Positions 55,825 through 64,000 of a DNA stretch of 64,000 nucleotides are shown here, piece by piece. The stretch lies in the NCBI RefSeq assembly GCF_028372415.1, contig NC_092872.1:389320853-389384852 (forward strand), read 5' to 3'. Source of the DNA: Notamacropus eugenii (taxonomy: Eukaryota > Chordata > Mammalia > Diprotodontia > Macropodidae). The position numbers and the translations under genes were made by a program. The notes beneath the pieces were generated by a model, which was given only the letters and a program-made list of their open reading frames with translations, did not search any database and was not told the DNA's origin. How positions within the stretch are numbered: position 1 is the stretch's first letter; the number at the start of each line of letters is the position of its first letter.

Positions 55825-56610
55825 TATTATAGCAATTATTATGGGTATCTTGGTAAATCTATATCATTCTTACCTCTTACCTGAGTTTCTAGTGTGAACT
55901 CTACTTTTTTGGTATTCCAGTGTTAAATTCAGACAAATTTGTTCTATAGCTACTGCTTCCCTAAACTGTAGGTGGTAGCAAATAGCAGTTGACAGACTTA
56001 AAGATTTGGAAGTAAACCTGTCTGCTTTAAGTCCTTGAATTTAAGCTCTTTTTTCCTTTCCTTTAACTACTGTAGTTGTTTCTACAATGAACAACCAAAA
56101 AAATTAAAACCTTATGTATAGAATAAGTGATTGTTGCTTAATGACATTTCAGAGGATATGAATGCCCTATGTGCTCTAACTGCTTGCATTATATATGTTG
56201 GCTCAGACCATAGGGATAAATATTATCCAGACAAGCCCCCCCATTGTCTAGGATTTCATTGAAAGGAAAGAAGACTTCTCTGGTAGATGTTCATTTTAAT
56301 TAATAACTAAGGAAAAGAGTATTCTTTCTAAAATTTTGTCTTAAAGGTCCTAGAATTTGATCTATCAATTACTTCCTCAAAATGTAGAAGTAGTTATATA
56401 TATTCCTCTTGTGTACTTGATTTTTAAAAACTTTTAAGGGTTTCGGGCATGGATTATGGCAGCTAGCATAGTCAACAAATACAGTTGTTTGAATGTCTAT
56501 GTAGGTAACCATCACAGCATTAGCAAAAGGTATGGGAGTTCATTTTTTATAAGGTGTATGCTTTGGTTTAATGTTTGGTTTCATTATCTTTTGCCACCTG
56601 TTGCATTCTT
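55825..56610. other. TTC1 intron 2: no recognised element
   Basis: No repeat landmark or credible frame. Confidence 0.35.
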
Positions 56611-56614
56611 AAGG

Positions 56615-56860
56615 GAAAGGGCATTTTTGTAGCTATCTATGCAATGGATAGAATGCTGGACATGGAGTTAAGACAGACACATAGGTGTGTGACCTTGGAG
56701 AAGTCACTTAACCAACCTCTCAACCTTAGATTCCTCATCTGCAAAATGGAGATAATATTAGCATTTGCCTCATAGTGTTGTTATGAAGATCAAATGAGGT
56801 AATATATGTAGAGCATCCTGCAGATCTTAGAGCAAATCTGCTAAGTCTCAACCTTTGATT
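56615..56860 (+). mobile_element. MIR-type SINE
   Basis: GCTGGACATGGAGTTAAGAC, GTGTGACCTTGGAGAAGTCA, TTCCTCATCTGCAAAATGGA and TGTTGTTATGAAGATCAAAT then GAGGTAATATATGTAGAGC. Confidence 0.8.
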
Positions 56861-56904
56861 ACTCGTACCATTTGTTGCCTTTATGCTATTGAACAAAAGT
56901 GGAG

Positions 56905-58290
56905 AAAATCATGCTAATCATTCTAACTTGGTCCACTACAAATTTATATTACACAATCTCAACTGGGCCCTCACTGCTGCTAAACATTCCTATTATACCT
57001 GCCTTATCAATTCACTATCCCACTTTTCACAGTCCCTCTTCCAAACCTTTTCATCCTCCTCTAACTTCCCATGGTTCCCTTTTCCCCCACTGTCTCCACT
57101 GAGAACCATGCCTCATATTTTACAGAAAAAAATTGAGGCCATTCACTGACAGTTCCTTCTCTCCTCTTCCTCATCTCATAATAGTAATGTTCCTTTTCCC
57201 TCTCTTTCTCTATCCCTGTTTCACATGAAGTGGTCTTACTCCTTACCAAACTAACCCCTCTGTTTGATCAAGCAATCCCATTCCATCCTGTTTGCTTCAA
57301 CAGATTGCCCCCTCTCTCATCCCCACTCTATCACTTGTTTTCAGTCTTTCCCTGTCTCCTGGCTCATTCCTTATTTCCTACAGACATGTCCCTCAACCTG
57401 GAAAAAGCCTTCACTTCCATCACAGCTAAGTTGTCCTGTGGCTTTTCTACTCGTTGTAGCCATCTACAACAGGTGCCTCTGCTTCCGTTTTTCTCCTCTC
57501 CTTCTTACAGTCTGGCTTCTAACCTTAATTTCACTGAAAGCGCTCTTTCCAGAGTTACTGATAATCTGCTGCCAAATTAATGACTTCATTCTCATTGACT
57601 TCTGTGCTGCCTTTACTGTTGATCGCTCTCTCTGTGCTCTCTAGGTTTTTAAGACACCACTCTTCTACCTGTCTGACTTCTCGTTGTCTTTTGCCCTCTA
57701 ACTAAAAGTATCCCACAGGGTTCTGTCCTGGACCTCATCTGCCTCTGTACTGCTTCACTTGGTCATCTCATCAGCTCCCAGGAATTTAATTACCATCTTG
57801 TGCTGATGATTCTCAGATATACCTATCCTGCTCCATCCTCTCGGCTGACCCCTAATCTCAGGGTACCTTTCAGACATGTCAGAGTAGATGACTAATACAC
57901 ATCTTAAATTCAACATGTCCAAAACTGAACTCGTCTTTTCTCCCTCCCTCCTCCTACCTTCCCTTTTTCACACAATCCTCCTTGTCCCTCAGGCTTGCAA
58001 CTAGGAATCATCCTGAGCATCTCACTATCTATCTCCCCCTGGTTTCCCTTAAGTCTCAGCTGAAATCTCATATTTTACTAGAAGACTTCTTTAGCCTCTC
58101 AACTTTAGTTCCTCTTTCTGTTATCTCCTTTATAACCTATATGTAGCTTGCTTTGTATATATTTGTATATTGTCTTTCTTGTTAGATTGTGAGCTCCTTG
58201 AGGACAGGGATTATCTTTTGCTGCTTTTTGTTTCCCTGGTGCTTAGCATGATGCCTAGTGCATAGTAGATGTTTAAAAAATGTTTATTAT
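56905..58290 (+). mobile_element. L2 LINE (RT region joined to 3' end)
   Basis: TTGGTCCACTACAAATTTAT, TTGAGGCCATTCACTGACAG, TGATCAAGCAATCCCATTCC, TTCTGTCCTGGACCTCATCT and AAATTCAACATGTCCAAAAC give the RT part. At about 58035 it jumps to CTTAAGTCTCAGCTGAAATC, and the end is TTAGCATGATGCCTAGTGCA near 58245. An internal segment is missing. Confidence 0.8.
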
Positions 58291-59170
58291 TAAACCTCTG
58301 ACTGAAACCTCTTCAACTCAGTGTGTCCACAATTGAATAATCATTCATTATCTTTTCTCTCAGGATCTTCCCTTTTCCTAATCTTACTGATACTATTGAA
58401 GAACCTGCCATCCTCCCAGTCACTTAGGCTGACAGCATCAGTTTTATCCTTAATTTACCATTCTCTTTCACTGCTGGCACCCCCATGTTCAGTCAGTTGC
58501 AAGTTCTGTCAATTCTTCCTTCATAACATCTTTTGTATACTCCCCCCTTCTGTCCTCTGGCACTGCCTCCACTCTGGTACAGTACACTCATCATCTCTCC
58601 CCTGGAACCTTCTGAGGTCTTAAGTCTCTGAGGAGCTCAAGTCTCACCTCACCCTAGTACATGCTCCACTCAGCTGTAAAACTCATCTTCCTGAAGAGCC
58701 CTCTTAAACAGGGCAGTGACCATATCAATGCCCTGTTCAATAAAGTCCAGTGGTTCACTGTTATCTTCAAGATCAAATATTTATTCCTCTGGTATTTAAC
58801 GACTTTCAGAAACTAATCCCTTTCAGTTCTTATGTCTTCATCCTTTCCCCATATTCTGTGATCCAATGATAACTGGTTTCTTTTCTGTTCCTTGAACGTA
58901 CTCCATATCCTTATTCATTGCATTTTCAATGTCTGTTTGGTATATCTGGAACTCTCCTCCTTTCTTTTGCCTCCTGGCTTCCTTCTAAGCCCCAGCTAAA
59001 GTCCCACCTTCTGTAAGAAGCTCTTCCAGTCCCCCCTGACTGGGAATGTTGTTGCTTATATACAATACCTTGTTTGTGCATACTTGTGTGCATATTGTCT
59101 CCTGCCTTTCTTTCTATCTCTAGCTCAGTGCTTCGCACATAATAGGTGTTTATAAAAGCTTCTTGACTTA
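58291..59170 (+). mobile_element. Second L2 fragment continuing to a 3' end
   Basis: Starts with L2 sequence at the point where the previous copy jumped (CAGTGTGTCCACAATTGAAT), runs through CTCCACTCAGCTGTAAAACT and CTGGCTTCCTTCTAAGCCCC, and ends CACATAATAGGTGTTTATAA. Either a second insertion or one L2 with a 3'-end insert. Confidence 0.7.
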
Positions 59171-59289
59171 GTTTGCTTCACTTAAAAAAGCACTATAGAA
59201 ATGCTAAAATTTAGTGCATTGTAAATCCTGCCTTGATTAGTCTTTGTTATAGAAAGTAGAGTATTAAGATTTATTTCTTTGAAAAAAGT

Positions 59290-59560
59290 TAACATCTAGG
59301 CAGTTAGGTGACAAAAAGTGGATTTTTTGGTACCTGCTCCTGGAGGCAAATCTACATTCAGATCTATCCTCTGACATTTAACAGTTGTGTGACCCTAGAC
59401 ATGATGTCTACCTCAGTTTCCTCATCTGTAACCTGGTAGTGGTAATAACAGCACTGATCTTCCAGGGTTGTTGTGAGGATAAAGTGAGCTAATATTTATA
59501 AAGCACTTTTCAAACCTTGAAGTGCTAAGTGCCAGTTATTACTAACATCTTCATTTTCAA
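59290..59560 (+). mobile_element. MIR/CORE-SINE
   Basis: ATCTAGGCAGTTAGGTGAC, TTAACAGTTGTGTGACCCTA, TCAGTTTCCTCATCTGTAAC, GGGTTGTTGTGAGGATAAAG and CTAATATTTATAAAGCACTT. Confidence 0.8.
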
Positions 59561-59814
59561 GTAACAGCTTACTAATATTTTATTGAATGCTGTACATGGT
59601 AGATTTGTTTCTAAAACCTTATGTATGAACAGATCTTTTGTTAATTGAGTCATTTTTAAATAAACTAGAAGAATTTACTATTTAGAGCAATTCAGGAGGA
59701 TTGTGAATTATTTTATGAAGTGATATGTTTTTATATTTTAATATCAAAATTTCCACATATAGTACCAGGTTTGCTTAAAGCAAGGCACACCTTTAAGTAA
59801 TCCATTATGTTACA

Positions 59815-61145
59815 GAGACAGCTAGGTGGCATGGTACATAATCAATCCATACATTTATTTATTAAACTCCTACTATGTGGTAGGCCTCACAGTCTAATTA
59901 GGAAAGCAGCATGCATGCAAATATATACAAAGCAAACTATATGTATAGGATAAATAGATGATAATTAACGGAAAGAGGCACTGGAATCAAGAGAGGTTGG
60001 GGCAGCCTTCTAGTAAAAGTTAGGATATTTGTTGAGACTTAAAGTAAACCAGGGAGGTCAGTGGGGGGGGGGGGGGGGTAGGTATGGGAGACCAGAGAAA
60101 ATTCCCAGAGCAGAAAGAGAAGTATCTTATTTGTGGAAGAACCAGGAGACCAGTGTCACTGGATTGAAAAATATGTCTCAGGAAGATAGATGTAAGAAGA
60201 CTGGAGGGGTGTAGTGTGGGAGAGTGAGGGAACACTAGATTATGCAGGGCTTTGAAAGTCAAATAGAATACTTTGTATTTGATCTTAGAAGGAATCAGGA
60301 GCTACTACAGTTTGGAGGGGGACCCATCAAGACCTGCATTTTAGGAAAATTACTTTAGTGGCTGAATGAAGCATGGATTAGAATTGGGGAGACGAGCTAG
60401 GCAGATCCATCAACAGGCAGTATAGCCTTATTATTACAATAGTAATAATCTGTGTGTGAGGTGATGAGCACGAGAGGGATGGCAGTGTCACAGCAGAGAA
60501 GGGGGCATATTCAAGGGATGTTGCAAAGGTGAAATGGACAGGCCTTGATGACATTTTGGACTGAGGCGGGGAAGGGGAGCGGTGAGAGATAGTGAGATCA
60601 CCAGGGTGACTCCTAAGTTGCAAGCCGAGGGACTGGGAAGATGTTGTTGCCCCCTGTAGTAGCGAAGGAAGGTAGGAGGAGGAAGGGTTTAGGGAGAGAA
60701 GATAATGAGTTCAGTTTTGGATATGTTGAATTTAGGATGTGTACTAGTCATCCATTTTGTCATATCTAAAAGGCAGCTGGAAATACAAGATTAGAGGTCA
60801 GCGGAGAGGACGGAGCAGGATAGATACACCTGAAAATCATCAGCATAGAGATGTTAATTAAATCCCTGGGAGCTGATGATGGCCAAGTAAAGTAGTATAA
60901 AGGGAGAAGGGAAGAGAACCCAGGACAGGAGAACATTATGGGACACCTTTGGTTAGAGGGCAAAAGAGAAAGAAAAGGAGAATTCAGACAGGAGGAGGAG
61001 AGCTAGGAGAGAATGGTGTCTTGAAAACCTAGAGAGCATCAAGGAATTGAGACTGATCAGCTGTGTCAAAGCCACATAGAAGTCAAGGAGAATGAGGGTC
61101 GAGAATAGGCCATTAATTTGGCAACAGAGATCATTAGTAACTTTC
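59815..61145 (-). mobile_element. L2 LINE, 3' end to RT region
   Basis: A short SINE head fragment (GACAGCTAGGTGGCATGG) precedes the reversed L2: ATTTATTAAACTCCTACTAT, AGGGCTTTGAAAGTCAAATA, GTCCATTTC-type blocks near 60530, TTTTGGATATGTTGAATTTA, CCTGAAAATCATCAGCATAG, CTGTGTCAAAGCCACATAGA and ATAGGCCATTAATTTGGCAA. About 1.3 kb, continuous, with a poly(G) run at about 60063-60078. Confidence 0.85.
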
Positions 61146-61189
61146 GAGCATGTGCTTACAGTGGAATGATAAAAAGTCAGAAACCAGAT

Positions 61190-61425
61190 AGAACCCTCGG
61201 CCTGGAGTCAGTAAGACCTGAGTTTAAATCCTGACTCAGAGAGTTACCTAGCTATGTGACCCTGGACAAGTTATTTAACTTCTGTTTGCCTCAGATACCT
61301 CATTTGTAAAATGGAAATAATAGCCTGCACCTCTCAGAATTGTTTTGAGGATAAGCTAAGATAATATTTGCAAAATGCTTTACAGACCTTAAAAACACTA
61401 CGTAAATGCTAGCTTTTATTATTCT
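61190..61425 (+). mobile_element. MIR/CORE-SINE
   Basis: GGCCTGGAGTCAGTAAGACC, TAGCTATGTGACCCTGGACA, CATTTGTAAAATGGAAATAA, TTGTTTTGAGGATAAGC and TTGCAAAATGCTTTACAGAC. Confidence 0.85.
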
Positions 61426-61429
61426 GTTA

Positions 61430-61565
61430 TGGAAAGACAGCATAGAAGACTGTACTTGGAGTCAAGAATACCTGAATTCAAGTACTGCCTCTGACACATA
61501 TTGGCTATATGATCATGGACCAGTCACTTAAATTCTCAGTGTCCCAGGCAACTCTCAGTGAAGAG
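61430..61565 (+). mobile_element. Marsupial SINE (same type as 5090-5310)
   Basis: AGACTGTACTTGGAGTCAAG, TACTGCCTCTGACACATATT, CATGGACCAGTCACTTAAAT and CCCAGGCAACTCTCAGTG. 3' part lost. Confidence 0.55.
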
Positions 61566-61689
61566 AGTTTCTTATACTAATGGAATAATAGGTGTAGGAG
61601 GCTATGATGTTATGTTAGAAGACTTTTAAAACTAAATTTAAAAATTCATATATATTAATTACTTATAACTTCGAAAAGCTTTTATTCTG

Positions 61690-64000
61690 CAGAAAGGTGA
61701 AAGGTTTTTATTTTTGTTTGTTTTTAATTTATTTATTTTTTGTTTTCAGCATTCATTTCCACAAGATTTTAAGTTTCAAATTTTCTTCCCTCCCCTCCCC
61801 CCTCTCTAAGACACCATGCATTCTGATTACCCCTTACCCCAATCAGTCCTCCCTTCCCTTATCCCCATCTTTCTATACCCCACTACCTGTATTTCTTATT
61901 TCCCAGTTTCACGTAAAAACAATTTTAACGTTCGTTTTTAAAACTTTTGAGTTCCAACTTCTCTCCCTTCCTCCCTCCCCACCCATCCCCACTGAGAAGG
62001 CAAGCAATTCAATATAGGCTATACATGTGTAGTTATGCAAAAGTTATGCAAACTTGTGTAGTTATGCAAAAGACTTCCATAAAAATCATGTTGTGAAAGA
62101 CTAACTATATTTCCCTCCATCCTATCTTATCCCCCATTTATTCTATTCTTTTGACCTTGTCCCTCCCCAAAAGTGTTTACTTCTAATTACTCCCTCCTCC
62201 CATTTGGCCTCCTTTCTATCATTCCCCCCCCCCCGCCACATCTCACTTATCCCCTTTTCCCCTACTTTCCTGTAGTGTAAGATAGATTTTCATACCAAAT
62301 TGACTGTGCATGTTATTCCCTCCTTGAGCCAAATTCCATGAGAGTAAGATTCATTTTTTCCCTCTCACCTCCCTTTTTTTCCCCTCCATTAAAAAAACTT
62401 TTTCTTGCCTCTTTTATGAGGTTATTTGCCTCATTCCATTTCTCCCTTTCTCCTCCCAGCGTATTCCTCTCTCACCCCTTAATTTTATTTTTTAGGTATT
62501 ATCCCTTCCTATTCAATTCACTCTGTGCCCTCTATCTATCTGTATATAATCCCTCCAACTACCTAAATGCTGAGAAAAGTTTCAAGAGTTACACATATTA
62601 TCTTTCCATATAGGAATTTAAACAAGTGAACATTAGTAAGTCCCTTATGATTTCTCTTTCCTGTTTACCTTTTCATGCTTCTCTTGATTCTTGTGTTTGA
62701 AGGTCAGATTTCTATTCAGCTCTGGTCTTTTAATCAAGACCAGATGAAGCGCTCAATGCACTTGAAAGTCCTCTGTTTCATTGAGTGACCACTTTTTCCC
62801 CTGGAGTATCATACTCATTTTGTTAGGTAGGTGATTCTTGGTTTTAATCCTAGCTCCTTTGACTTCTGGAATATCGTATTCCAAGTCCTGTGATCCCTTA
62901 ATGTAGAAGCTGCTAGATCTTGTGTTATCCTGATTGTATTTCCACAGTACTCAAATTGTTTCTTTCTGGCTACTTGCAATATTTTCTCCTTGACCTGGGT
63001 GCTCTGAACTTTGGCTACCATATTTCTAGGAGTTTTCCTTTTTGGGATCTCTTTTGAGAAGGTGATTCGTAGATTCTTTCAATATTTATTTTACCTTCTG
63101 GTTCTAGAATATCAGGGCAAGTTTCCTTGATAATTTCATGAAAGATGATATGTAGGCTCTTTTTTTGATCATGGCTTTCAGGTAATCCAATAGTTTTTAA
63201 ATTGTCTCTCCTGAATCTGTTTTCCAGGTCACTTGTTTTTCCAAAGAGATTGTTGACATTGTCTGCTATTTTTTCATTCTTTGGTTTTGTTTTATAATTT
63301 CTTGATTTTTCATAAAGTCATAAGCTTCCATCTGCTCCATTCTAATCTTTAAGGAATAATTTTCTTCAGTAAACTTTTGGATCTCCTTTTCCATCTGGCC
63401 AGTCCTGCTTTTTAAGGCATTCTTCTCCTCATTGGCTTTTTGGAGTTTATTTTTTAAAGTGTTATTTTCTTCAACATTTTTTGGGTCTCCTTTAGCAAGC
63501 AGTTGACTCGTTTTTCATGATTTTCTTGCATCACTCTCATTTCTCTTCCCAATTTTTGCTCTACTTCTCTTACTTGATTTTCAAAATTCTTTTTGATCTC
63601 TTCCATGGCCTGAGACCAATTCGTATTTTTCTTGGAGGCTTTAGATGGAGGATCTTTGACTTTGTTGTCTTCTATTTGCATGTTTTGGTCTTCCTTGTCA
63701 CCAAAGTAAGATTCTACAGTCTGATCCTTTTTCTGGTTTTTGCTCATTTCCCCAGGTATTTACTTGACTTTTGAGCTCTTTGTCAAGGTAGTTCTCTGCT
63801 TCCACTGGGGTCGGGGGGTGTACTGTTAGCCGCTGGATCCTCCCACAATCTGTGGACCTAGAGCTCCAGAAACAGTGACTGCCTGAGGTTCCTCCATCCC
63901 CTCCCCGCCTCTACTGCCCTGGGACTAGGGCCAGATCACTCTCCCACATTGGTCCCACGGGCTTTTCTCACTGACCTACTAATTTGTCCTCAACATTATG
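61690..64000 (-). mobile_element. ORF1-only L1-like element (HAL1-like), copy 3, running off the right edge
   Basis: The 3' side is at the left: a T-rich tail at about 61705-61745, then the reverse of the same 3' non-coding region as copies 1 and 2 (for example CATGTTGTGAAAGACTAACT and TATTCTATTCTTTTGACCTT). ORF1 follows on the minus strand. The C-terminal part is at 63021-62815 (QVKEKILQVARKKQFEYCGN, RITQDLAASTLRDHRTWN). The N-terminal part is at 63747-63454 (MSKNQKKDQTVESYFGDKED, then the coiled coil with REVEQKLGREMRVMQENHEK). The 5' leader extends past 64000. ORF1 is broken by a few frameshifts. No ORF2 lies between ORF1 and the tail. Confidence 0.85.

Larger units (their letters stand above)
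52181..64000 (+). other. TTC1: TTC1 intron 2, 5' portion
   Basis: Begins with GTAAAT at 52181 and continues past the right edge. No second coding exon (TPR region beginning KRREES-like) is found up to 64000. It contains a young SINE, several L2 copies, MIRs and the edge ORF1-only element, listed separately. Confidence 0.75.

Noticed and set aside
1-64000. Bacterial-type features (operons, CRISPR arrays, ribosome binding sites, origins)
   Set aside because: Spliced vertebrate genes and mammalian retrotransposons identify nuclear DNA. The simple repeats lack the spacer structure of CRISPR arrays.

Overview
The window is vertebrate nuclear DNA, almost certainly marsupial. It carries parts of two genes on the + strand that are also neighbours on human 5q33.3: the last coding exon of ADRA1B (alpha-1B adrenergic receptor; 7708-8276) and the promoter, first exon and first coding exon of TTC1 (tetratricopeptide repeat protein 1; about 50370-52180). 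The marsupial assignment rests on the repeats: MAR1-like CORE-SINEs with a BovB/RTE-type tail, a second RTE-tailed CORE-SINE with a (CA)n tail, marsupial-type L1 and ORF1-only L1 relatives, and abundant old L2 and L3/CR1. I cannot name the species.

Layout. 1-7707 is the 3' part of ADRA1B intron 1: an RTE LINE 3' end, a polypurine tract, a long TGG/TAG array and old MIR/SINE copies. ADRA1B exon 2 and its 3'UTR follow, with a likely poly(A) signal at 8876. From about 8.9 to 50.3 kb is a gene-free spacer of nested retrotransposons: L3/CR1 with an LTR inside (12.4-13.7 kb), a heavily interrupted L3 (17.0-19.6 kb), an L2 split by an L1 (21.4-24.0 kb), an ORF1-only L1-like element (26.3-27.9 kb), an L2 / ORF1-only element / L1 nest (32.4-39.1 kb) and another L2 split by an L1 (43.2-45.0 kb). 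The TTC1 CpG island starts near 50.37 kb. The rest is TTC1 introns 1 and 2, with more L2, MIR and SINE copies and, at the right edge, a minus-strand ORF1-only element that runs off the window.

The two genes are independent: one is a plasma-membrane GPCR, the other a cytosolic TPR adaptor. Only a small part of the window is host coding sequence. I found no convincing novel system. The most informative observations are the nested insertions with clean target-site duplications, three copies of an ORF1-only (HAL1-like) L1 derivative, two apparently young RTE-tailed SINE insertions, and an ADRA1B cytoplasmic tail lacking the arginine run I recall from the human receptor. Repeat family names come from remembered consensus sequences, not a library search, and most repeat boundaries are good only to about 10-50 bp.
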